The position numbers and the translations under genes are program-made. Shown in pieces: positions 37,801 through 39,972 of a stretch of DNA of 64,000 nucleotides. The notes beneath the pieces are model-generated. The model was not told the DNA's origin. It did not search any database and saw only the letters and a program-made list of their open reading frames with translations. Source of the DNA: Siphonodentalium dalli (taxonomy: Eukaryota > Mollusca > Scaphopoda > Gadilida > Siphonodentaliidae); the NCBI GenBank assembly GCA_032622095.1, contig CP136064.1, positions 274,373,614 to 274,437,613 of the forward strand, written 5' to 3'. Positions within the stretch are counted from its first letter, which is position 1. Each line of letters begins with the position of its first letter.

Positions 37801-37918
37801 TCTGATCCGGGACCCAGCAGGTTTTCTTGGCGTCGTATGGTTTCTGTTCCGCAAGAAGCGTCTTACGGTCCACAGCCAGATACTGGAAGTCCGGGTCGCT
37901 AGCGAAATTCTGAGACAT
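21..37918 (-). CDS. Mhc: Muscle myosin heavy chain, gene A (34 coding exons, 3' end outside window)
   Basis: Class II myosin heavy chain, the actin-activated ATPase motor and rod of the muscle thick filament. Thirty-four exons join with consistent phase (5427 nt, 1809 codons) from the ATG at 37918. Every intron has GT-AG ends. Visible in order: SH3-like N-terminus (about 30-80), P-loop GESGAGKT (175-182), loop 1 (about 197-210), switch I NNNSSRF (231-237), switch II DIAGFE (454-459), lysine-rich loop 2 (about 620-644), reactive cysteines C687 and C697, converter, two light-chain IQ helices (to about 826), the head-rod junction proline P829, then a continuous heptad coiled coil. Scallop myosin, from memory, is collinear throughout. 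About 130 C-terminal residues lie left of position 21. A second, nearly identical gene ends upstream. I found no intact mutually exclusive motor exons of the kind known in scallop or fly. Individual exons are listed separately. Confidence 0.96.
391..864. mobile_element. TTAA-flanked element (family B), gene A copy
   Basis: TTAA at 387-390 and 865-868 flank ends AGGTACTCAATCCGATCAGA and its imperfect inverse TCTGATCGGATTGAGTTCAT. 474 bp with a poly-G run and a GTT run. No real ORF. Other copies are at 30818-31267 (inverted) and 60104-60573. Confidence 0.75.
951..1490. repeat. 45-bp minisatellite, 12 units, gene A
   Basis: Unit contains GTTATACTGTAACAGACCAG and GCACATCCTGGGTGTAGCTA, then TATTC. 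The length is a multiple of three and three frames lack stops, which explains the long repetitive ORFs on both strands. Intron 33; the gene B array has 9 units. Confidence 0.97.
2179..2310 (-). CDS. Mhc: Mhc-A coding exon 33, rod (residues 1686-1729)
   Basis: 132 nt, phase 0-0. Encodes [35 protein letters not shown] and SAADCLAMQ, the conserved AERARK.A..EL.EA..R block. Confidence 0.97.
2525..2686. repeat. 27-bp minisatellite, 6 perfect units, gene A
   Basis: Unit is CATATACTCGCGAAACCCCG plus ATGTAGC, six times without change. Intron 32. The paralogous array at 62099-62260 also has exactly six. Confidence 0.97.
2817..3195. mobile_element. TTAA-flanked foldback element (family A), gene A copy
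   Basis: TTAA at 2813-2816 and 3196-3199 flank inverted ends CCCTTTACCCAACAGAACG (one mismatch at the right end). Inside are two 69-bp hairpin modules (2965-3033 and 3101-3169) in opposite orientation, bounded by CCCTGTG and CACAGGG. 379 bp, no ORF. TTAA and CCCTTT fit a piggyBac-type non-autonomous element. Confidence 0.75.
3430..3535 (-). pseudogene. Partial duplicate of exon 32 with stop codons
   Basis: Reads [19 protein letters not shown] then TAA, against [18 protein letters not shown] in exon 32. It retains a donor-like GTAATA at its left edge. The first 20 or so exon bases are replaced by a TATATAG tract, and the frame is broken. Confidence 0.8.
3635..3763 (-). CDS. Mhc: Mhc-A coding exon 32, rod (residues 1643-1685)
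   Basis: 129 nt, phase 0-0. Encodes [20 protein letters not shown] and [10 protein letters not shown], aligning with the family LRAALEQ block. The acceptor is CTTGTAG. Confidence 0.94.
3865..4560 (-). pseudogene. About five tandem decayed copies of the exon 31 3' end
   Basis: Copies near 3870, 4030, 4170, 4300 and 4425 each share, in plus-strand reading, AATGTTG(T)GTAC, CTTGGTATCTCTTC, GATTTGTCCATCTCTTCTCG and a degenerate TCCAGTGAT-like block with real exon 31 (4640-4720), spaced by CACCCACCCCACATA runs. All lack the 5' half of the exon. The same copies occur in gene B to the window edge. Confidence 0.75.
4640..4832 (-). CDS. Mhc: Mhc-A coding exon 31, rod (residues 1578-1642)
   Basis: 193 nt. 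Encodes [40 protein letters not shown] and [17 protein letters not shown], the family RRNHQRALESMQ..LE.E block. Phase 0 end before GTACAC. Decayed copies of its 3' end fill the downstream intron. Confidence 0.97.
4833..5747 (-). other. Intron 30 of gene A
   Basis: 915 bp, AT-rich. I see no repeat, coding sequence or element in it. Confidence 0.6.
5748..5988 (-). CDS. Mhc: Mhc-A coding exon 30, rod (residues 1498-1578)
   Basis: 241 nt. Encodes [39 protein letters not shown] and [13 protein letters not shown], matching the family L.EGGR..HE..K.RRRLE.EKEEL block. Ends in phase 2. Confidence 0.96.
6475..6844. mobile_element. Composite foldback element with two 69-bp hairpins
   Basis: Bounded by TA|CCCTGTGCC and GGCACAGGG|TA. 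Palindromic 69-bp modules at 6482-6550 and 6769-6837 (GCCAATGCATTCTC...GAGAATGCATTGGC) lie inverted at the two ends, separated by an AT-rich spacer. TA flanks would fit a mariner-type target. No ORF. Confidence 0.7.
6990..7190. repeat. Dispersed repeat shared with 29255-29690
   Basis: Both loci contain CAACTCTATC, CGAAATAAACCAC, TTTTATT, GTCTTGAAATCG and GTAATTGT in the same order. The copy here extends to the exon 29 donor side. Confidence 0.5.
7212..7428 (-). CDS. Mhc: Mhc-A coding exon 29, rod (residues 1426-1497 plus 1 nt)
   Basis: 217 nt. Encodes [38 protein letters not shown] and [10 protein letters not shown], collinear with the family LRRENKNL block. Confidence 0.95.
8255..8387 (-). 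CDS. Mhc: Mhc-A coding exon 28, rod (residues 1381-1425)
   Basis: 133 nt. Encodes [20 protein letters not shown] and [20 protein letters not shown]. Begins with 1 nt completing K1381 and ends in phase 0. Confidence 0.95.
8942..9138 (-). CDS. Mhc: Mhc-A coding exon 27, rod (residues 1316-1380 plus 2 nt)
   Basis: 197 nt. Encodes [40 protein letters not shown] and [15 protein letters not shown], the highly conserved QWR.K.ES.G..R.EELE block. Confidence 0.97.
9340..9782. repeat. 30-bp minisatellite, about 13 units, intron 26
   Basis: Unit TTCATGCAGTGATGAGATAT plus GTATTTGGAA, with TTGTAGGATTTATTGTGACT variants at the left end. ORFs on both strands are unit translations. Confidence 0.93.
9780..10110. 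repeat. Dispersed repeat shared with 35575-35905
   Basis: Both loci contain TTACGAGTGA, CACTTCAGTTATA, ACGATTACT/ACAATTACT, AAATTTCCA, ATCAGACAA and TGACGTAG..TTCCTGG in the same order. About 70% similar by eye, class unknown. Confidence 0.55.
10726..10815. mobile_element. hAT-like terminal fragment
   Basis: CAGGGTGCAACGATTAATCG resembles the CAGGGGTGCAACGATT ends of animal hAT elements. It is followed by alternating CGATAC motifs. I see no transposase or second end, so this may be a relic. Confidence 0.3.
11173..11418 (-). CDS. Mhc: Mhc-A coding exon 26, rod (residues 1234-1315)
   Basis: 246 nt, phase 0-0. Encodes [40 protein letters not shown] and [18 protein letters not shown], matching the family LTRQLEDAE block. 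Confidence 0.96.
11640..12180. repeat. Degenerate tandem repeat, unit about 170 bp, intron 25
   Basis: About three copies of GGTCATCAGTTGGAAATTTT, CCAACCT and GAAATTTCCAACACTTGGAA. Poly-G runs occur within it. No coding sequence. Confidence 0.65.
12747..12825 (-). CDS. Mhc: Mhc-A coding exon 25, rod (residues 1207-1233)
   Basis: 79 nt. Encodes [20 protein letters not shown] then YFKKNG. Short, but phases fit both neighbours. Confidence 0.92.
13588..13754 (-). CDS. Mhc: Mhc-A coding exon 24, rod (residues 1152-1206 plus 2 nt)
   Basis: 167 nt. Encodes [34 protein letters not shown] and [16 protein letters not shown], collinear with the family NKKREAEL..HEAQISALRKKH block. Confidence 0.95.
13770..13828. 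repeat. (TA)n microsatellite beside the exon 24 acceptor
   Basis: About 29 TA dinucleotides. It lies some 15 nt from the exon 24 acceptor, on the side where the pyrimidine tract and branch point would be. Confidence 0.98.
14002..14244 (-). pseudogene. Non-LTR retrotransposon C-terminal fragment
   Basis: The ORF reads [20 protein letters not shown] then [11 protein letters not shown], fitting the C-x2-C-x-H-x4-C motif at the end of many LINE reverse-transcriptase proteins. A 31-bp imperfect direct repeat (13834-13864 and 14243-14273, about 3 mismatches, ACCGCTGCTATC core) flanks the insert and resembles a target-site duplication. Only the end survives. Confidence 0.55.
14460..14624. mobile_element. 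Hairpin (MITE-like) element, intron 23
   Basis: Two arms of about 74 bp, containing TCTACAACGAGTCCCC, TTTATAGCGGAA and AGTAAATTAGGTCTGGACC, are inverted around a short loop (CGAGCCTTTGGC). Ends read TAAATAGA and TCTATTTA. No ORF. Confidence 0.75.
15186..15390. repeat. Dispersed repeat with AAATGTTCAGATAAT core
   Basis: Shares TTATTATCTGAACATTT, AATGAATAAT..CATTCCAATGTA and ATAACTGAAT-like blocks with about 21186-21345, 38624-38770, 54788-54990 and 57100-57180. Copies are diverged and class is unknown. Confidence 0.5.
15430..15820. repeat. About 150-bp tandem repeat, 2.5 copies
   Basis: Blocks CCCCAAAATGACTCGTTCCC, CATGTCAATATTAA and CAAGATGGCTGCTGGCGGCC recur. Non-coding, in intron 23. Confidence 0.75.
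16162..16230. mobile_element. Solitary 69-bp hairpin module
   Basis: Near-perfect palindrome GCCAGTGCATTCTC...GAGAATGCATTGGC, preceded by CCCTGT, as in the paired modules at 2965-3169 and 6482-6837. An AT-rich spacer with AATTGTTAAAGAATGTAAG follows to about 16350. The partner hairpin is missing. Confidence 0.75.
16589..16675 (-). CDS. Mhc: Mhc-A coding exon 23, rod (residues 1123-1151)
   Basis: 87 nt, phase 0-0. Encodes [20 protein letters not shown] then EQGGATAAQ, the conserved L(D/E)EAGGATSAQ block. Confidence 0.96.
17139..17286 (-). CDS. Mhc: Mhc-A coding exon 22, rod (residues 1073-1122)
   Basis: 148 nt. Encodes [20 protein letters not shown] and [16 protein letters not shown], matching the family block LEEELEAERxARxK. 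Confidence 0.95.
17716..20082. repeat. 56-bp minisatellite, about 42 units, intron 21
   Basis: Unit contains TATGATGTATGTCATTCACT, CATGTATACTTTATTATTTG and TGGGAATGCACAGTTC. About 2.4 kb of it ends some 30 nt from the exon 21 donor. Alternating TTTATTA/GTGTATTA variants suggest higher-order structure. All ORFs across it are unit translations. Confidence 0.97.
20114..20259 (-). CDS. Mhc: Mhc-A coding exon 21, rod (residues 1025-1072 plus 2 nt)
   Basis: 146 nt. Encodes [20 protein letters not shown] and [14 protein letters not shown], the usual REKKxRGDxEK rod block. Phase 2 end before GTGAGT. Confidence 0.96.
20713..20922 (-). CDS. Mhc: Mhc-A coding exon 20, rod (residues 955-1024)
   Basis: 210 nt, phase 0-0. 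Heptad coiled coil: [28 protein letters not shown] and [19 protein letters not shown]. Matches the family's DKxNxLNKxKxKLE block. Confidence 0.96.
21447..21861. mobile_element. TTAA-flanked non-autonomous element (family D), intron 19
   Basis: TTAA at 21443-21446 and at 21862-21865 flank inverted ends AGGTCCACTTAATTGTCGA and, read inward from the right, AGGCCCCATTTAATTTCCGA. No coding capacity seen. TTAA duplication is the hallmark of piggyBac-type transposition. Confidence 0.6.
21915..22298 (-). CDS. Mhc: Mhc-A coding exon 19, head-rod junction and S2 (residues 827-954)
   Basis: 384 nt, phase 0-0. Begins [14 protein letters not shown], with the invariant junction proline P829, then heptads such as [20 protein letters not shown] and [14 protein letters not shown]. 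Confidence 0.97.
22605..22686 (-). CDS. Mhc: Mhc-A coding exon 18, regulatory light-chain IQ (residues 799-826)
   Basis: 82 nt encoding [18 protein letters not shown] then WGWWKLYVQ. The tryptophan-rich end marks the regulatory light-chain site of the lever arm. Confidence 0.96.
22861..23110. other. Part of intron 17 of gene A, nothing recognised
   Basis: AT-rich intron sequence between coding exons 17 and 18. The short ORF here shows no family resemblance. Confidence 0.4.
23189..23564 (-). CDS. Mhc: Mhc-A coding exon 17, SH1/SH2 and converter (residues 674-799)
   Basis: 376 nt. Encodes [20 protein letters not shown] with C687 and C697, [40 protein letters not shown] (converter) and the start of the first IQ motif ([20 protein letters not shown]). 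Phase 2 end. Confidence 0.97.
23834..23921 (-). CDS. Mhc: Mhc-A coding exon 16 (residues 645-673 plus 1 nt)
   Basis: 88 nt. Encodes [20 protein letters not shown] then IIPNELKQP, the conserved strand before the SH helices. Confidence 0.97.
24237..24310 (-). CDS. Mhc: Mhc-A coding exon 15, loop 2 (residues 620-644)
   Basis: 74 nt. Encodes [20 protein letters not shown] and SSVHR. The lysine cluster is the actin-binding surface loop 2, which varies between myosins. Confidence 0.94.
24945..25195. repeat. About 64-bp tandem repeat, 3-4 units, intron 14
   Basis: Units share CTCTGTGTAGATCAATATTA, TGAACAGGTCTGTAACGTTA and AAGGTATCCAACACTACAT. Non-coding. Confidence 0.85.
25325..25495. mobile_element. 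Foldback (MITE-like) element, intron 14
   Basis: GCGCAAAGAATGTGCGATAA on the left is inverted as TTATCGCACACTTTTTACGTGC on the right, with CACC/GGTG blocks inside. About 170 bp, imperfect, no ORF of note. Confidence 0.5.
25762..25882 (-). CDS. Mhc: Mhc-A coding exon 14 (residues 580-619 plus 1 nt)
   Basis: 121 nt. Encodes [20 protein letters not shown] and [14 protein letters not shown] before loop 2. Phase 1 end. Confidence 0.95.
26448..26627 (-). CDS. Mhc: Mhc-A coding exon 13 (residues 520-579)
   Basis: 180 nt, phase 0-0. Encodes [32 protein letters not shown], a lysine/glycine/proline-rich GKPGKPKAG and [10 protein letters not shown], part of the lower 50-kDa actin-binding domain. Confidence 0.96.
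26778..26948 (-). CDS. Mhc: Mhc-A coding exon 12, relay helix (residues 463-519)
   Basis: 171 nt, phase 0-0. Encodes [35 protein letters not shown] and [14 protein letters not shown]: the relay helix that couples the active site to the converter. Confidence 0.97.
27296..27564 (-). CDS. Mhc: Mhc-A coding exon 11, switch II (residues 373-462)
   Basis: 269 nt. Encodes [41 protein letters not shown] and [12 protein letters not shown] (switch II at 454-459). Phase 0 end before GTAAGT. Confidence 0.97.
27874..28712. repeat. 44-bp minisatellite, about 19 units, intron 10
   Basis: Unit contains GTGTCGAACCCATGTTCC, TTTAGTATTGGACCACTG and AGATATCC. Units are near-identical with a few point changes and no variable spacers. 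It lies between coding exons 10 and 11. Confidence 0.95.
28938..29076 (-). CDS. Mhc: Mhc-A coding exon 10 (residues 327-372 plus 1 nt)
   Basis: 139 nt. Encodes [24 protein letters not shown] and [12 protein letters not shown]. Ends in phase 1 before GTATGG. Confidence 0.96.
29757..29860 (-). CDS. Mhc: Mhc-A coding exon 9 (residues 292-326)
   Basis: 104 nt, TTTATAG acceptor and GTAAGT donor. Encodes [20 protein letters not shown] and [10 protein letters not shown] of the upper 50-kDa region. Confidence 0.95.
30308..30406 (-). CDS. Mhc: Mhc-A coding exon 8 (residues 259-291)
   Basis: 99 nt. Encodes [20 protein letters not shown] and [12 protein letters not shown], phase 1 end before GTAAGT. 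Length and content match the conserved myosin exon. Confidence 0.96.
30412..30530. repeat. Short tandem repeat next to the exon 8 acceptor
   Basis: About three degenerate units of AATTCTGAATTGCTTTG followed by GAGCAGCA. It lies immediately upstream of the exon 8 acceptor in the transcript sense. Confidence 0.7.
30725..30788 (-). CDS. Mhc: Mhc-A coding exon 7 (residues 238-258 plus 1 nt)
   Basis: 64 nt encoding [21 protein letters not shown], the strand after switch I. The codon for Y259 is split. Confidence 0.96.
30818..31267. mobile_element. TTAA-type element (family B), inverted third copy, intron 6
   Basis: Ends AGGTACTCTATCCGATCAGA and GGATTGAGTACCT match the copies at 391-864 and 60104-60573, but the internal sequence runs in the opposite direction. 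Flanks are TTAA (30814-30817) and ATAA. It is clearly more diverged than the other two. Confidence 0.7.
31756..31848 (-). CDS. Mhc: Mhc-A coding exon 6, switch I (residues 207-237)
   Basis: 93 nt, phase 0-0. Encodes [18 protein letters not shown] and [13 protein letters not shown]. The switch I residues contact the gamma-phosphate and magnesium. Confidence 0.97.
32233..32329 (-). CDS. Mhc: Mhc-A coding exon 5, P-loop and loop 1 (residues 174-206)
   Basis: 97 nt. Encodes the Walker A GESGAGKT (175-182), [12 protein letters not shown] and a short lysine/aspartate loop 1 ([10 protein letters not shown]). Ends in phase 0 before GTATGT. Confidence 0.97.
32453..32578. mobile_element. 126-bp near-perfect palindrome, intron 4
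   Basis: Arms GCCATCAACGTCGTTTTTCG and CGAAAAACGACGTTGATGGC, with further matched blocks ATCGATCAGTAGA / TCTACTGATCGAT, are centred on AACATGTT. A short extra block in one arm interrupts symmetry. Probably a small MITE. Confidence 0.7.
32880..33990. other. Part of intron 4 of gene A, nothing recognised
   Basis: About 1.1 kb between coding exons 5 and 4. Short ORFs are present but none resembles a known family or carries plausible splice context. Confidence 0.4.
34055..34082 (-). CDS. Mhc: Mhc-A coding exon 4, 28-nt microexon (residues 165-174)
   Basis: TTTCAG acceptor and GTGAGT donor flank 28 nt encoding RENQSCLI, with split codons for D165 and T174. It joins exon 3 to the P-loop exon. A 28-nt exon at this place is also found in vertebrate sarcomeric myosin genes. 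Confidence 0.95.
34213..34765. mobile_element. Foldback element with two internal hairpins, intron 3
   Basis: AAGCCTGCAAATAG and GTAGAATGAGG (left, about 34285-34325) recur inverted as CCTCATTCTGCAAATG and CTATTTGTAGGCTTG (right, about 34655-34700). Each half carries its own hairpin with AATTTGGTGA/TCACTAAATT at the turn. No coding capacity seen. Confidence 0.55.
35084..35240 (-). CDS. Mhc: Mhc-A coding exon 3 (residues 113-164 plus 1 nt)
   Basis: 157 nt with 52 codons and a trailing G. Encodes [34 protein letters not shown] and [10 protein letters not shown], next to the ATP site. The acceptor TTTTATGTTGCAG is repeated twice more upstream, see 35241-35411. Confidence 0.96.
35241..35440 (-). 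repeat. Two tandem partial copies of the exon 3 acceptor and 5' end
   Basis: The acceptor ATTTTATGTTGCAG and the first 30-40 exon bases recur with exon edges at 35325 and 35411 (spacings 85 and 86 bp). The middle copy reads [12 protein letters not shown] then TAA. The distal copy reads [10 protein letters not shown] and continues open. The total shift of 171 nt is 57 codons, so use of the distal acceptor keeps the frame with no stop. Confidence 0.8.
35575..35905. repeat. Dispersed repeat, second copy (see 9780-10110)
   Basis: Same order of short conserved blocks as the intron 26 copy. It lies in intron 2, downstream of the decayed exon 2 fragments. Confidence 0.5.
36145..36635 (-). pseudogene. 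Tandem decayed copies of the 3' end of coding exon 2
   Basis: The best copy (about 36545-36635) reads, with a small frameshift, DMSYLNE...[12 protein letters not shown], matching DMTYLNE...[12 protein letters not shown] of the real exon next to it. Two or more weaker copies with ATATAAA and TATCGGGCTC blocks lie at about 36145-36290. All are truncated on the 5' side, so none is a usable exon. Confidence 0.7.
36660..36803 (-). CDS. Mhc: Mhc-A coding exon 2 (residues 65-112)
   Basis: 144 nt, phase 0-0, TTTCAG acceptor and GTGAGT donor. Contains [17 protein letters not shown] and [14 protein letters not shown], the core leading to the nucleotide pocket. Degenerate copies of its 3' end lie in the downstream intron. 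Confidence 0.96.
37727..37918 (-). CDS. Mhc: Mhc-A coding exon 1 (residues 1-64)
   Basis: Begins [17 protein letters not shown] and ends at KNE before GTAAAC, phase 0. It holds the N-terminal arm and the start of the SH3-like barrel, with the family signature [11 protein letters not shown] and KEGF. The start is chosen because it is the first ATG after the leader acceptor and the length matches the family. Confidence 0.96.
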
Positions 37919-37980
37919 GGTTCGATTCAGTATAAGAGTAGGCGTCGTCGAAATAAGTAGACAATCAGAAATGGCGGATG
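37919..37980 (-). other. Mhc: 5' UTR part of second exon, gene A
   Basis: A pyrimidine tract ending TTGTTTTTCAG abuts position 37980. The 62 nt between it and the ATG contain no upstream ATG. This makes the ATG at 37918 the first start codon in the predicted message. Confidence 0.65.
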
Positions 37981-39243
37981 CTGAAAAACAATGGTCTTTT
38001 TTAGAGATAATTCCTGTTCATCTGATCCTGCTTAAAATGTCGATGTTAATGTACCCAGCTAATTTAGCGTTGATTTAAAAAAAAACGCCGTTAACTTTAA
38101 ATCCAAAATATGGCGACTTGGAGCCACAAATTGTACTTTATAATAATCGCTAGTTTCGCACGTATGTAATCCGGGCCGCGGTTTGGTTATCATAATCAGA
38201 ATAATTCAATAAAACGTGAAATACATTGATTAAGACTTTCTATGCCGCGAAAGGGCTTATTATTCATGTCACTATTTATTCAGAATTCTTCTTCAGTATG
38301 AAACTATAAAGAGTATTCCAGATATGGTAACATTAAAGGGCGTGTATTTGACATCTGCGTGAACAAATGAAGCTAGCTGGGAAATTAAAAGACCTCGTTA
38401 ACATTTTTCAAGGTATAAAATCTCTATTACACCAGTATGTCATGTAGATGTCGACCTATAATATTGTACCTGCAAAACATATATATACATGATATTGTGG
38501 GCCAACATCAGGCATGTCGATTTCCAAACAACTCATAATCTTCGGGGTTCTAATAATTTATCGACTAATCCTTTCTATACAACATTGAAGTATAAATTGG
38601 AATGATGTATTATTCACCTCGAGGGATTTCGGGAAAAGTAAGCAGACAACATATAATATCAGTACAGAAGGAGTCCTATTTATTGGAGGAAAATGTTCAG
38701 ATAATACGTTCTTGAACTTATTATCTGAACATTTACTAAGTGACAACTACTCGTCAAAGAGTATTTATTATAGACAGGGTTACGTCACGTTCCGGAGATC
38801 AAAATAATCCAATCAGAATGATCCTATCAGGAACGGTTTCGAAAATAAAAAATAGGACATTCTAGAATTAACAATACGGCATTTTAGGATACGAATTTCC
38901 CTATAAAAAAACAGCGAAACATGGCATTTATATAGAAGTTACGGCATTTTGAAACAAATCAAATCCCCATTGCGAAGTCGAAAATAATTCATTCTTGGCC
39001 ACGTTCCTCGAATTTCAGTGGTATTAGAAGAGATTTGTTGAAACAACAGATTTAAAAAGGTATATATACTATCAATTAATAATGTTAATAAAGTGATACT
39101 GGAGTAGCGCCTTCATACGTCACATTTTATCCAGCATCATGTCGGCATTATTCGTGGATAAAATATAGGGGTGACGTGAGAAGAAGTTATGAGTGGTTGA
39201 GATGAACGTTCACATCAAACACTGATGGAAAAAGTAGACCTAC
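37981..39243 (-). other. 5' UTR intron of gene A
   Basis: No coding sequence seen. It holds one copy (about 38624-38770) of a dispersed repeat with the core AAATGTTCAGATAATA. Any muscle enhancer here would be hard to tell by eye; I found no exact MEF2 (YTAWWWWTAR) or CArG match. Confidence 0.5.
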
Positions 39244-39267
39244 CTTCAGTTTGTCCGCGATGAGACT
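39244..39267 (-). other. Mhc: Non-coding first exon of gene A (5' UTR)
   Basis: Starts at the putative initiator and ends in ACTGAAG followed by GTAGGT. It contains no ATG. It would splice to the acceptor TTGTTTTTCAG just above 37980, giving a split leader. Muscle myosin genes commonly have a short non-coding first exon. The transcription start is inferred and could differ by several bases. Confidence 0.55.
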
Positions 39268-39292
39268 GATGATGAGTCGCCAAGACACCCAG

Positions 39293-39300
39293 TATATATA
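39293..39300 (-). promoter_or_regulatory. TATA box of gene A
   Basis: On the minus strand TATATATA lies in the context GGTATATATACTGGG. About 30 nt downstream is an initiator-like TCAGTC (A at 39267), and then an exon-like stretch ending in a strong donor. This spacing fits a focused TATA/Inr promoter, typical of muscle structural genes. Confidence 0.6.
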
Positions 39301-39351
39301 CCTCGAGTACGTGGTCATTATACTTGTATATACCCCGGGAATCTGGTCAGG

Positions 39352-39441
39352 CACGTGGTTAATGATTAATTGATTTATGCACGTGGTGCCAATTCAATAA
39401 AGACTATTAATAAGGGCAGCATGGCTGTGTGTCCACACGTG
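39352..39441 (-). promoter_or_regulatory. Three CACGTG E-boxes upstream of the gene A promoter
   Basis: Perfect CACGTG palindromes lie at 39352-39357, 39380-39385 and 39436-39441, about 85-175 bp upstream of the putative start. CACGTG is a bHLH site. Occupancy is not known, and the core differs from the CAGCTG preferred by myogenic factors. Confidence 0.4.
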
Positions 39442-39444
39442 ACG

Positions 39445-39690
39445 ATAACCCATCGCCAGACTGGTACCCAGTCGCGATTCAGCAGCATCTCCATCCAACC
39501 AAACGAGAGACTGGTTCGCAGTCGAGAAGTAACAGCATCTCTGATTAAATGAGAGACTGGTACCCCGCCGAGAAGTAACAGCATCGCTGAGCAAATGAGA
39601 GACTGGTACCCCGTCGAGAAGTAACAGCATCTCTGAGCAAATGAGATACTGGTATACAATCGCGCGCTGCAGGAGCATCCCATAGTGCTG
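39445..39690. repeat. Promoter-proximal tandem repeat, unit about 46 bp
   Basis: Four to five degenerate units contain GAGACTGGTACCCCG and GAGAAGTAACAGCATC. They lie about 180-420 bp upstream of the putative start of gene A. ORFs across it simply repeat the unit and are not genes. Confidence 0.75.
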
Positions 39691-39700
39691 GCTCAGACGA

Positions 39701-39972
39701 CAGACTCTATCCAGAATACATGGTAGCCCACAGAGCACTAAGAGCAGCACCCCATAGCATATACCTGGAACTAAACCCCCGTCGGGATATATATAGTATA
39801 CAAGAAAAAAAGATGCAGGCCTCAGATCGCCCGTGAACTATTTTACAAGATTTAATCACGTATATTTGGAAAGTATTATAAATTTAATATATCTATTTAT
39901 CACACGCGCAGTGACTTAAGAGCTTAGAGCAATTATATCGATGGCAACATCTGAACTTTAGTATTATGTTAA
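39701..39972. other. Spacer upstream of the gene A promoter, nothing recognised
   Basis: AT-rich sequence between the promoter-proximal repeat and the large foldback. No gene or element seen. Confidence 0.4.
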
